Source of the DNA: Macrobrachium rosenbergii
Lineage: Eukaryota > Arthropoda > Malacostraca > Decapoda > Palaemonidae
Assembly: GCF_040412425.1 (NCBI RefSeq)
Contig: NC_089767.1
Location: 39,732,009-39,796,008 of the forward strand
Direction of reading: 5' to 3'
DNA length: 64,000 nucleotides
Translations under genes and position numbers: made by a program
Notes under the pieces: model-generated
Seen by the model: the letters and a program-made list of their open reading frames with translations, nothing else
Told to the model about the DNA's origin: nothing
The model's database searches: none
In this document: piece by piece, positions 12,147-23,575 of the stretch
Numbering within the stretch: position 1 is the stretch's first letter
Layout of the letters: each line of letters opens with the position of its first letter

Positions 12147-12773
12147 ATGTGTATGCGTGTACAGTTATTGTGTGTGCGTAATGAATCCACGTAGAGGCCT
12201 GCCGTTTAATGAAAACAGCTATAACAATAATTCCTACATTCCTTGCATCCAGCCCAAATGCTTGATAAAGAAGTGCATACTCAAAGAACGGATGTGGTAT
12301 AAGTACAATATACTAACATCGTAAAGGTGTTTAATGCGATGAACGAAACAAAACAAACAAACATACCCGGGTCAAATCCTCACGTGACTGAAGGCACACC
12401 TTTCTTAGATCTTGGGTGAGTCGTTGCCTTCAAATTCAAAATAATAATAATAAAGAAAAAAAAAAAAATAAAGCGGCCTCGCAAGGCGACATAAACAAGT
12501 TGTGCGACTTCGTGTAGTGAAAAATCAAGAAGTGCAGTTCCCGCCAAAACAAGTTCCTCCGCCGTCAACCACTTTCCGATGACGTCACGAGACCGACCAA
12601 ACGAGTATCGGCGGTCCATCTGGTTCGAAGAGTCTCCCCGAGTCCCTCCCTACATGACGATGGTGTGTACATGACTCTCATCACACACGCGCCTGAGAAA
12701 TGCAATTATTCTCTTGACATCCATGACCGCACTCTCTCGATTACATAATTATTGCAGTCGTCCGTTTGCTCGT

Positions 12774-12837
<64 letters not shown>

Positions 12838-13664
12838 ATGCAATCAGACTTCCTCTCCACTATTACGCGTAGTCAAAACATCGTGTTTATGGCTATTACT
12901 TCGAGTATATAGATACACGTAAGGAGGTACAATCTGCAAACAAGATGATGACAAAATAGAATCGTATATAATTACGCGATTCATTTTAGAAGCATGAATT
13001 TAGAAAGTTTACAATAACTAAAAGTATAGAGGTTACAACCCTACAGCTGCCTGCAGCGGCTGAGGTCATCTCAATTATATCAAATTTTACTGCACTATTG
13101 TTGAAGAAATGTGAGTGTTGGAGTGTCATTCCTTTTTCACGAGTTTCTCTTTCTTTTTATTTCCTTTTTCCTTTTTATCTCCTTCCCCTTTTCGTGACAG
13201 CTTTTAACGACCATGTGACTGACGGATTTAAGCCTTCACAAACCGTTTTAAGAACTTTTGAAATGACAATGACCTGTGTAATGATATTTTATTTGTTGTT
13301 GTTGTTACACTTCGGAAGGAGACCCTTTCTTTGCACTGCTGGACTGAAGATCGATTGCTGTTTCAGCTGCATACAGCTTAAAGCACTGAACTGTCCACTT
13401 CTAGAAACCATACACCTGAGCAGGTGTTAAAAGTCCCGCAGATTCCCAAGCCCTCCGGCCCACCGACGCAAACACATGCAGATGCTGCACCCTGCCATGG
13501 TTACTATGTTAGCAGTCGCCGGACAACGAGAGGATTGCTTGGGGCGAGATTTCAACCAATCAATTAAGCAGCAGAAACAATTGCCGTTCTTATTCTGAAG
13601 CAACAACCCTTTGCCCAAGCCACAAATTATGCTTTCTTTTCTACAGGTTTTAATTTCACTTACG
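12147..13664. other. No recognised gene
   Basis: Includes a GC-richer patch 12470-12660 with a TGACGTCA at 12577-12584 and a 79-codon minus frame without recognisable domain. Confidence 0.35.
12779..12833. repeat. (TC)n microsatellite
   Basis: About 27 units. Confidence 0.95.
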
Positions 13665-13918
13665 GGCTGCTCTTGGAACAAGGGTCCCATTCCAGTGTAA
13701 AGTCACGTCTCTGTTGGTTGGAGAGTGTCCAGAGGTCCATTGCAGGTCTATTATCCCCTTCAACACCCTTACCACACTTTCAGGACACCCTGGCTACTCT
13801 TGGAACAAGCGCCCCATTCCAGTGGAATGTCACGTCTCTGTTGGTTGGGGAGTGTCCAGAGGTCCATTGCAAGTCTATTATCCCTTTTCAACATCCTTAC
13901 CACACTTTCAGGCCACCC
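13665..13918. repeat. Tandem duplication, 127-bp period
   Basis: Two copies start at about 13665 and 13792 and share TCTTGGAACAAG, CCCCATTCCAGTG, GTCACGTCTCTGTTGGTTGG, AGTGTCCAGAGGTCCATTGC and CTTACCACACTTTCAGG. The copies are about 90% alike, so fairly recent. Three overlapping short frames here (13673-13956) do not share a phase between copies because 127 is not a multiple of three. Confidence 0.85.
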
Positions 13919-14605
13919 TGAAGGGCCTGAGCTGGCAAAAGGCTAACCTAATTTAATACAAATAATCAGTCATCTGTCAGCAAGAGATGCTGGCTTTCTG
14001 AAGTTATACCCGATACGTCCTTAATAGTTATAAAAATACTAAAGAGATCTGATACATTTTCCCCAGTGAATACTGGAAACTATACGACCTTCCACTTGAC
14101 AAAATAAGAAAGCAAGATAAATGAAAAAAACCTACAATTTCACGCAGCACAGACAGCAATCATCTTCAATATGATCATCCTAATTGTTAATTATCAGCAT
14201 ACCAGAAAATCCGGAAGTAAAGTCAATCAATACCTGGAATAAAAAGCTCATTCTATTTATTCTTTCACAAGACAGTCTTCCGTACAAGTTGAAATCAACA
14301 ATAGCAAAACGTGCCAGAGCACATCTGCTTAACACTGACGGGATATGATCCATCAGGGAGTCTTAACAAGTTGGACATTTCGTTGCATTTCCACCTGACA
14401 GTCTCTGTTAGAATTCTACGAGGGGCAAATTCAACAGGTTACTTGCAATCAGGTCAATGTCTCAGTTGGAACCAGGAAGTATCGTGAGTGTACATTCATT
14501 GTGAGTGACAGAAACGAGTTTACAGATCTATAAATTCATTATTAGTATGTCACTGAGAGAAGTGACCGAAATAATCTTAATTCATTCTGTGCCGATTTCA
14601 CAAGG
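13919..14605. other. No feature seen
   Basis: Unique AT-rich sequence. Confidence 0.5.
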
Positions 14606-14940
14606 AAAAAAGTAAAAAATCCGCCGAAGCTTCCTCGGGGCAGTCGAGTTTTCTGTACAGCGTATAACGCTGGATGAAACTCTCAGCCGGCCGTGGTGTC
14701 CTGTGTTGCTGCGGCGCCAGCCGCACGATCATGGATAACTTTAACCTTAAATAAAATAAAAATTACTGAGTCTATAGAGCTGCAATTTAGTATGTTTGAT
14801 GATTGGAGGGTGCATGATCATCATACCAATTTGCAGCCCTCTAGCCTCAGTAGTTTTAAGATCTGAAGGCGGACAGAAAAGGTACCGACGGACTGACAAA
14901 GCCGTCACAATAGTTTTCTTTAACAGAAAACTAAAAAAAA
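14606..14940 (+). mobile_element. Interspersed family A copy, internal deletion
   Basis: Starts with CCGCCGAAGCTTCCTCGG and ends with TAGTTTTCTTTAACAGAAAACTA plus an A run. The small ATAGATCTATCT inverted pair seen in the 10661 and 29831 copies is missing, so the copy is about 90 bp shorter. The left arm of the large hairpin is partly eroded; the right arm (CAATTTGCAGCCCTCTAGCC) is intact. Confidence 0.75.
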
Positions 14941-15420
14941 AACTGATAGCGACGGGGAGGGGGAGAAATTAAAAAGCTCAACACACATGTGGCACTTCCC
15001 AATGCACAACGCAAAAGTATGATGATACGTCTATCAACAAAAGGGCGTCCTCCACCAATATTAAACGCAGTTGTGATACGTAAAAAGTCTCGCTTTAAAT
15101 TCCATACCAAACAGCACAATTAAAATACAGTACCGATTCGGGATAGTTAGGAGAAACTGCGGAAACTGATGGGAGTTCGAAAGTGTATGCAAGAGAAGAA
15201 CAGGCTATTTGTGGCTTGATATTTGAAAGAATGGGAATGGTGCAAAACTGAGTGATCTATTAGCACACACACACACACACATACATATGACACGCATCTC
15301 TCTTTTGACCACGAGTTGATGTTACGATGGTTAACAAGACCAGGAAGATGGAAAAATGGGTGTTAATATGGATGGCGAACAAATGAGAGCAGTTAATTCA
15401 TAGATGAATTTGTGTGTTTT

Positions 15421-15424
<4 letters not shown>
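14941..15424. other. No feature seen
   Basis: Unique sequence with a short (AC)n at 15264-15281. Confidence 0.5.
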
Positions 15425-15489
<65 letters not shown>

Positions 15490-15493
15490 TATT

Positions 15494-15524
<31 letters not shown>

Positions 15525-15535
15525 ATTATATATTT
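15425..15535. repeat. (AT)n microsatellite with AAT/TTA breaks
   Basis: Near-palindromic TA runs with ATAATTATATTTATATATAA spacers. Confidence 0.9.
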
Positions 15536-16250
15536 ATATATTTCATATGCTTTCAAGTAAGAATCGTTAACACACATTACTATGGCACCTGAATTCAACA
15601 GAACTGAAACAGACTTGCTTCCACATCTATCGTATTGTGATTCACTGTTATCTCTCTCTAACATAAGTTAAATAAGTACGAATCCCACTTAAGATATGAG
15701 CATCTTTTTTAATTTCCGTTCAAAGCCACTGCTCTAATAAGCGAGCGTAGCAGAAAAAGTGACGAAATCGTAAAGTTTGTGGTCTTCTTTTGTAATTAAG
15801 AAAATACGTGAACGTGACCAACAGATTATATAATTGTGACTACTGACAATCCAAAACAATACACTTCGAAAGATACGCATCATATCGATGACTGTTAATT
15901 TATTCTCTAGGTACTCTAACAATTCAGTTTCCAATATCAAGTTGCAGCATTCGGCGCGGTCGTAACCAGATACGTAGCACATAGGAAGTCAGCCCGTTCG
16001 CAGAAAACGGGGCTAAGTAACAGAAAACGGAGAATGAACGTGACTGCCGACAGGTGAATATCACCAGACGATTTACAAGGTTATTTTAATTGTTGTTACT
16101 TTACTTTTTGAATTAAACGAGTTCAAAGCGCACTCAAAGAATCAACAAATGATACTCTTATATTTCTCTCTCTCTCTCTCGTAAATTTATATGTTGTAGG
16201 ATAACTTATCAAATTCGCTAATTAAAATTTTTTTGCAATTTTGAAACATG

Positions 16251-16252
<2 letters not shown>
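15536..16252. other. No gene seen
   Basis: Unique sequence; an 82-codon minus frame (15734-15982) has no recognisable content. Confidence 0.5.
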
Positions 16253-16317
<65 letters not shown>

Positions 16318-16442
16318 GATTATATACACATACATATATATGTATATATATACGTGTGTTTGTCTATTTATATATATATATATATTACATTTATATAACA
16401 TTTATACATACACATACACACAAACATAACAACTGTATATGT

Positions 16443-16511
<69 letters not shown>

Positions 16512-16536
16512 TGTACGTATACATATATATAGATAT

Positions 16537-16592
<56 letters not shown>

Positions 16593-16620
16593 CAGTATAT
16601 TGTATATATACACGTTTGTG
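16253..16620. repeat. (AG)n and two (AT)n arrays
   Basis: (AG)n 16255-16313; (AT)n 16446-16511 and 16537-16586; short (GT)n at 16617-16640. The two AT arrays flank CTGTACGTATAC. Confidence 0.95.
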
Positions 16621-16640
16621 TGTGTGTGTGCGCGTGCGTG

Positions 16641-16959
16641 CGTATGTGTGTTTTGCGATAAGACGAGAGGACGACAACACGCAGTCCGTCCAGACACATG
16701 CCCATTTCTCCGAGGTCGAGAAGACGAATATCAGTTTTCGTCGAAGATTGACACTAAGTCATTTCGACGTAACTCTCTGACGTCAGCAGTCCCTCAGAAA
16801 AGCCGAAGCTTTTCCGACCGCTAAACCGCAAGATTTTTTAACATCACACCACCAGGCCTCTCTTGTCTATGCAAAACAGATGGATGTTTTTGTACTGATT
16901 ATGTACATATTTATTTTGCGCATTTGCTATATAATTATGTACACACAAAGTGGGTGTAC
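16641..16959. other. No gene seen
   Basis: Unique, slightly GC-richer at 16660-16840, with TGACGTCA at 16779-16786 and AAAAGCCGAAGCTTTT inverted pair at 16798-16813. Confidence 0.4.
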
Positions 16960-17201
16960 ATATATATATATATATATATATGTGTATATGTTATAAGTTA
17001 AATATACATATATACATACATATATATAAAGGCAAATGCTTCGAAAGGAAAGTCTGCTAAGTAAAGGACAGTAAGTCGAAAGGCCTGGCACCATTCCGTC
17101 GTTTCACCTTCCTTCGTGGCATTTGCCGTTATTTATATATTCATCACGTTCCATATTTTCGTGATTCAGTTATATATATACATATATACATGTATATATA
17201 C

Positions 17202-17284
<83 letters not shown>
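16960..17284. repeat. (AT)n arrays
   Basis: (AT)n at 16960-16982 and 17172-17284, with ATACATATAT interruptions in the first part of the second array. Confidence 0.9.
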
Positions 17285-17287
<3 letters not shown>

Positions 17288-17629
17288 CCTTCATATCTGA
17301 TGATCGCTCTTGCGAGGTAGAAGATGATATTAAGAAGGTGGACAGGAACAAGAATTAAAATCAAAAGCTCATCATTAGAGAGACACTCAGTTTGATTTCC
17401 TTAGAAATTCAACTTTTATTTTCGGAGATAACCATCTTTTAGTTGTTACTTTTACTACTACTACTACTATTAATGCTATTATTACTACTACCACCGTCAA
17501 CACCACCACCACCACCCCTGCTATATGGTGACATGTAGAAAAAGCTATGCCATTCCTAGGATCTGGGTAATTACTGTTCATGCTAGATTCCAATTCAGCA
17601 TTACTTTACTTCGAACCGTTTTCTAAATC

Positions 17630-17945
17630 TTCATTGCTATGAAGAATAACAAGAGAGAATAAATATAAATTTGTAAGATTGACAACGAGAGAATAAATCT
17701 TCACTCGTATGATGAATAACAAGAGAGAATAAATATAAAATAGTATGACAGACAAGAGACAATTAATAAAAATTAGTATGACTGACAACGAGAGAATAAA
17801 TCTTCATTGGTATGATGAATAACAAGAGAATAAATATAAAATGGTATGACAGACAACAAGAGAGAATAAATCTAAATTAGCATAACTGACAACGAGCGAG
17901 AATATAAAACCGTATGACTGACACGAGAGAATCAACATAAATGAT
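17630..17945. repeat. About 43-bp minisatellite
   Basis: About seven degenerate units of ATGATGAATAACAAGAGAGA, ATAAATATAAAATAGTATGA, CTGACAACG. Confidence 0.75.
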
Positions 17946-18810
17946 GAAAGCATACATCTCCTATTACCCTTTCATGACATCTCCTCACTTTCTTGAAGGA
18001 CACTCTAATTTTATTTTATTTTATTTTTACTGACTAAGACTCTCTTCTTCTTTTCTCCTTTCACGAACTTTTTATTCTTACCATCATCTATCTCTGACAC
18101 TATATTTTTATATGTCATTTACCTCTGACAAGACTATATTTTTACGAACTTTTATTCTAATCATATTTATCTCTGACACTATATTTTTATAGAGCAGTAC
18201 ATACAGTAATATGTCACGCCCAATCTAAGGCAGGAAATGAAACACTGAGGCGAAAGTTCATATATATATATAAAAAAAAAATCATATTCATTTATTGCCA
18301 ATAATTATGAAGGACGTAATTTTCATACAATGGAGGTCTTCATTGCTAACAAAAGATTTCCTTTTTTATTTATTTTTTTTTTATTAAAGGGCCTTGGCCT
18401 ACATCAAGTACGCCCCTCCCTTTCCATGTAATTTTTTTCGGTACACGAAAGACAAAGCACACACAAAAAACTGTATTTGGAAATGTAATTGTACGTCCGA
18501 CGAAAGTACAAAACGAGCAAATGGCGTTCTCCTGGTATTTTATTTTGTGAAAGCCTGTTATGTTTGTGTGTTTGTATGTTGCTTGTGCGCATTAATGTGC
18601 ATTCCACGGATACAACACTGATGCGCATTTCGTGCCTGTTATAAAGATTAAATTAACCTAATAAATATTATACCTTATCCTCTATAAATAACCTTGTTTT
18701 GGTGTGCGAAAAGAATGCTGTGAAAATATTTACAGGTAATGAATGCATGAATGACATGGAATACTTATGAATGGGAAAAATTAATATTAATGATCCCTGT
18801 AAATTCTCTA

Positions 18811-18813
<3 letters not shown>
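17946..18813. other. No gene; small duplication
   Basis: ACGAACTTTTTATTCT ... TCTCTGACACTATATTTTTAT occurs twice (18064-18112 and 18143-18191). Rest unique. Confidence 0.5.
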
Positions 18814-19220
<407 letters not shown>

Positions 19221-19734
19221 ATACATACATATATACATTTGTGTGTATACGTGTACACATGGACTATTCATGCCTGCATACAAGTATTCTGATGGAGCCG
19301 AAACTGATTCCATGAAATGTCATCAGCAGAGTACGATTTCAAATCAAAATACTCAACGCTAAGTGGTTCAGCCTATCAGCCCCATCACTATAATTACAAA
19401 AATTCTATAAAAAAAAAAAATAAAAAACGGATAGAGAAAACTGCGTTTGTGAACTGTCATCGCGGCGCATTCTTGTACATCATGGGGAAAAAATCGCTTT
19501 TCGGAATTCCCTCATTCTTCAAAGTTGCATAATCTTCTCTTTTTGAGTTCGTAATCGGGAGAGGCCACCAGCTGTCTTCTCTCTCTCTTGTCTAATGACC
19601 TGTTAAAAGAAAGAAGAGGACGTTAGAATCTGACATTAGTGAGAAGATCGCTTCTCGTGCCGTTGCATTTCAGGTTTTCTTATCACTAGAAGAGATATGC
19701 GCATTTGTCTGAAATCATTATTTTTGTTTGCTTG

Positions 19735-19751
19735 CTTCACAATTCAGTGCG

Positions 19752-19802
<51 letters not shown>

Positions 19803-19862
19803 TTCACAATTTAGTGCGTTTTTCTCTCTCTCCCTCTCTCTCTCTGCTTCACAATTCAGTGC

Positions 19863-19922
<60 letters not shown>

Positions 19923-19937
19923 TTCACAATTCAGTAC

Positions 19938-19997
<60 letters not shown>

Positions 19998-20012
19998 TTC
20001 ACAATTCAGTGC

Positions 20013-20070
<58 letters not shown>

Positions 20071-20082
20071 AACAGAGATTCA

Positions 20083-20155
<73 letters not shown>
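19735..20155. repeat. (TC)n minisatellite, (AC)n and (AG)n at the start of scyl-like intron 3
   Basis: Five units of GCTTCACAATTCAGTGCGTTT with (TC)n spacers, then (AC)n, CAGAGATTCAGTA and (AG)n to 20154. On the gene strand the order after the donor is (CT)n, (GT)n, then repeated (GA)n blocks, which can pair with the first tract. Confidence 0.85.
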
Positions 20156-20210
20156 CGTGACTGCATGATTCTGCATTCTTGCTTGTCGAGGCAGAGAAAG
20201 TGATTCTTAC

Positions 20211-20375
20211 CTGATCATTCTCGCCATCCTGTTGTACCACGAAGAACAATCCGGTTGCAAAGTCAACACCAGAATGTGTGTGGTAGGCGTGCAAGTGTCA
20301 GCTTTGACCTGAGTGATGAGTTGGCGTTGGTTGTCGGAGTCGCTGTTCTTCCACATGACTAATAGCATGCAGCCC
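20211..20375 (-). CDS. scyl: scyl-like coding exon 3
   Basis: 165 bases bounded by acceptor CATCCTCAG|GG and donor ATCAG|GTAAGA. The first base completes the Arg of CGLRG; 54 codons follow (GCMLLVMWKN... to ...WYNRMARMI) and two bases (AG) remain for the next exon. The Leu/Val-rich HILVLTL strand and the aromatic SSWYNRM match the middle of the family domain in position. An open frame continues upstream across the acceptor (to 20410) but is intronic. Confidence 0.88.
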
Positions 20376-21814
20376 CTGAGGATGGACGAAATTTGTTGTC
20401 GAAAGGTCAAAGAAAAATTTTTAATGAATATTTCTTAAAACTTGCATATAACTAGCAAGGGATATATCGATGTTTTTACGGATGTTTGTGGGAAAATGAC
20501 ATCAATATTCAATAAGGGAAGGCAGAATACCTATTATTAAAAAATAACTGAAAATGAAAACAATTTATCACTAAAGATAATTTAGAACCAGCAGTTAAAT
20601 AGATATGCCTCCAGGGCCAACACTGACGACATTGGGATCGAACCCAGGTCTTTCAACTGAAAGGCAAGGGCGCTACCAACTGAACCACACAAGTCATTTA
20701 TGACTTGTGTGGTTCAGTCCGTAACGCCCTTGCCCTTCAACTGAAGGACCTGGGTCCGATCCTTCTGTGAATCAGAAAATGGTTTCTGTTCCACATGCAA
20801 CTTTGAGTTGATTACTACTGACAATGTATATCTCACCTGAGTCCACAGGGCTCGTCCTTAGACAGGTGGAGAACCTCCTCAGCCACTTGATCCAGGAGAG
20901 AAGGAGGAAGACAGATACCGTCGTCCGTCGCTAATCTCATTTCTTCCTCCACTGTCTGCCTCAGCGTCGCCTGAGTCACGCGCTCCGTCGGGTCCTCCAG
21001 CCAGGTTTCAAAGTCATCTGGAAAAATAGCATTTCAGTGCCGCGAGAGAGTTCCAGGGTTGACTTCCGCGTTAAGGGATGCATGTTGTGTCTATGGCGGC
21101 TTCTAAAAATAATACAGCCTGATTTTCTTCTCACTGTGATTATTTTTATGATAATAATCATCGTCACACTGTCGATGTTCATTTCAATGCTTTGTGAGAG
21201 TTCCAGAATTGACTTCCGTATTAGAGATAAATGTTCGTTCCTCACGATATCTAAATAATGATAAAAATTATTCTTCTAATTATGATTACTGATGATTATC
21301 ATCGTAATCTGGGGTGACAACATTTGCAACGATTACAGGTTTCAGCTACGACAAAAAATTCAAAATCTTCATGAGATGAAATATGTGCAAAATTTAGTTT
21401 TGTTAACTACTGCAAAATGAGAAGTACTGTAATGATATAGATAAAATTTTCAAGATATAAAACTCGTTTCCATCGCTGATAACATTGGCAAGTTTGCAAT
21501 TACTCAATTAACTACATCAAGTTATCGTACATTCATCGTTATGAAAGTAAGAACAACGATGAAACACCTCAACCATCACACGTATACATTATTATGCATT
21601 AATATGAAAGTTACACCTGCACGAACATTACATATATATGCCTAGCATTATCACAAACAGACGGGGAACTATCTATACAAGTGCATCCTATCATAATCTA
21701 AAATGATAATTATATAAGTGCATTATCATCATGATAATAAACAAGTATAAGGATAATTATTCATCTACAGTATATATATATCAGGTATATATATATCTTC
21801 TTCTTTTTAACATA

Positions 21815-21887
<73 letters not shown>

Positions 21888-22580
21888 GTCTGTATTTGAA
21901 CGTAAATACATGTGTATATTATACATATATGAACATGCACTGTAACACTAAACCACTTCATTGCTCAACATCCATCCATCCAGCAGGCATTCAAATCTAC
22001 CTACCCCTCATTATACAAAGAACCAAAGAAAAACATCCATTAGCGAACCCCCACATGTGGCTATCACCGCGCAGTGACGAAATACGCACACGCACACATC
22101 GACAACCACATCCGTATTGCTATGAAGTACGCTCACATACGTACACCGGCACCCCGGCACCAAATCGCCAGGCAAGCCATGACGGTAGGAGTAGTAGTAT
22201 TAGTGGACGGGATTTGCCTTTGAAACAGCTCCCTCGCTCGCTCTATTCCTCCTATGGTTGTGCTTGTTTTTCAAGTTGATTGTCTTTGTAGTACCATGTA
22301 TTTTTTATATATAAATTCCTTCCTATTTCCAATTTCTTCGTGTTTGTTTTTTGCCTCAGTAATACCATATGTATTTTTATTATATAAATGCCTTCCTATA
22401 TTCAATTTATTCTTTCGACAGATCTGCACATAGAAGGATGTTAGATGTCAATTCTTCTTCTTCTTTTTTTGATATGGCTGCTGCTGCATGACAGGCCGCT
22501 CCGCCAAGGCACTTTCTCTTCAGGTGGAGGTCAAGGCTTTGTAGCAGCGACAGCACTTCCTCTATACGCGTGGTGTCCGT

Positions 22581-22648
<68 letters not shown>

Positions 22649-23575
22649 CGATGATTAAGAATCGAATATCATTAAGTCCCAAGTGAAAGTATCTCATATA
22701 AATTCGCTTTTATAAGGTTAAAGGCCGCATTAACATCTGGATGCCCGTATAAAGCGACACTTTATTTTTCTCGTGGACTTTTACAGGAAATCAGAACATT
22801 TTTGCGAATTTCCCTGGCCTTGGACGGAGGTCCCCCCGAGGCGCTGGTGAAACTTCTGGCTGCGTTATTGCTCCGAGGTTGCCGTATTCTTATCAAGTTG
22901 TATAATGATGCCGAGATGAAGTTTCTGTAGAGATACAGTTACAAGTAATGATACAACTCCCTCCATACTGTTAGTTCACTTTCCTCGTGACGTTCTATTA
23001 ACCTCTAACATAAATGGATGCCAAAGTGAACGTTTCTTTGCAAAAAATATTTACGCGTGCGATGTTACATACCGGGTACCACATATATACTTAAAGACTT
23101 GCACACAAGGACAAATAGGTATACAGGTATATGTATTTTACTGTGGACAAAATATACAAAAAGGAAAAATTTTATGTTTGGGTTTTAACGATTTCTGTAA
23201 TAAAAAAAGCACTTCTGTGTAAAAGTATGTTACTTACATAATATATTGTATAATTTGTCAATAAACTGACTAAACAAATAGGTATACATGTATAGGTATT
23301 TCATTGTGGACAAAATATATAAAAAAAGGAAAAATTTTATGTTTGGGTTTTAGCGATTTCTGTAATAAAAAAAAAGCACTTTTGTATAAAAGTATGTCAC
23401 ATAATATACTGTATACTTTGTCAATAAACTGACTAACTATACAACTAAACGCGTGTGAAAGTAAGCTGTATGTATTTAGACATTGTAAAAACTCACCTTC
23501 CTCTGTAGGTAGGGGCCCCAGGAGGTCAGTTAAGGTCGACGTGGGCGCTGGCGACAGCACTTTCATATGTGCCAT
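20211..23575 (-). CDS. scyl: REDD1/DDIT4 (Scylla/Charybdis) homologue, 3 exons visible, 3' end missing
   Basis: Spliced minus-strand gene. Coding pieces 23575-23497, 21017-20837 and 20375-20211 join in phase (1 then 2) with GT/AG borders and give 141 complete residues, ending two bases into the next codon. The C-terminal half reads VAEEVLHLSKDEPCGLRG, the hallmark block of the RTP801_C family (human DDIT4 has a near-identical block around DEPCGLRG), followed by a beta-strand-like ILVLTL segment and SSWYNRM, in the same order as DDIT4. The family is known to restrain TORC1 through TSC1/TSC2 under hypoxia, starvation or DNA damage; Drosophila Scylla and Charybdis are the arthropod members. This role is inferred from family, not shown here. 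Human DDIT4 is about 230 residues, so roughly a fifth to a quarter, including the C-terminal strand, is missing; I could not find that exon in 1-20200. Scylla and Charybdis cannot be told apart from this. Confidence 0.9.
20600..20765. mobile_element. Head-to-head tRNA-like SINE heads (palindrome)
   Basis: Two tRNA-like sequences point away from a centre at about 20697 (GTCATTTATGAC). On the minus strand the left arm has TGGTTCAGTTGGTAGCG (A-box and D-arm like) and GGTTCGATCCC (B box); on the plus strand the right arm has TGGTTCAGTCCGTAACG and GGGTCCGATCC. The two anticodon-arm regions also pair. The right copy is cut short after the B box. It sits in intron 2 of the scyl-like gene and would form a hairpin with arms of about 60 bp in the transcript. 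Confidence 0.65.
20837..21017 (-). CDS. scyl: scyl-like coding exon 2
   Basis: 181 bases bounded by acceptor TTTTTCCAG|AT and donor CTCAG|GTGAGA. It encodes an acidic stretch beginning DDFETWLEDPTERV, then EEEMRLATDD, and ends in LLDQVAEEVLHLSKDEPCGL. The last block is the start of the conserved RTP801_C domain. GC-rich codon choice contrasts with the AT-rich flanks, as expected of a real exon. Confidence 0.88.
21817..21886. repeat. (AT)n in scyl-like intron 1
   Basis: About 35 units. A 182-codon plus frame running through it (21731-22279) has no recognisable domain. Confidence 0.95.
22585..22643. repeat. (AG)n in scyl-like intron 1
   Basis: About 29 units. Confidence 0.95.
22787..22930 (+). 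other. Candidate unassigned plus-strand terminal exon
   Basis: After an acceptor-like TTTTACAG (22779-22786) there is a 47-codon open segment ending in TAG at 22928-22930. It reads EIRTFLRISLALDGGPPEAL, then a Leu/Ala-rich amphipathic stretch and ends NDAEMKFL. Base composition is much more GC-rich than the surrounding intron. I recognise no family. It lies in intron 1 of the minus-strand scyl-like gene, so it would be a nested opposite-strand exon. It could equally be a chance open frame or a mobile-element relic. Confidence 0.2.
23111..23437. repeat. Tandem duplication in scyl-like intron 1
   Basis: Two copies (about 23111-23272 and 23273-23437) of a unit starting ACAAATAGGTATACAG and including GTGGACAAAATATA, AAAATTTTATGTTTGGGTTT, CGATTTCTGTAATAAAA, ending TTTGTCAATAAACTGACTAA. 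Confidence 0.85.
23497..23575 (-). CDS. scyl: scyl-like coding exon 1 (start codon exon)
   Basis: ATG at 23575-23573, then 26 codons plus one base, ending at the donor GAAG|GTGAGT. The peptide begins MAHMKVLSPAPTSTLTDLLG, a low-complexity Ser/Thr/Pro N-terminus like the poorly conserved N-terminal region of the family. The base left over (G) combines with AT at the start of exon 2 to give Asp. A second ATG follows three codons later (Met4). The context before the first ATG (CCAGAATGG) has G at +4. Whether a 5' UTR intron lies just upstream is unclear: AG dinucleotides occur shortly before the ATG but without a strong pyrimidine tract. Confidence 0.8.

Noticed and set aside
12577..12584. Single TGACGTCA near 12.58 kb
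   Set aside because: One isolated CRE is expected by chance in a window this size; only the 35-kb array stands out.
21731..22279. 182-codon plus-strand frame
   Set aside because: A large part is (AT)n; the rest has no motif and lies in the scyl-like intron.
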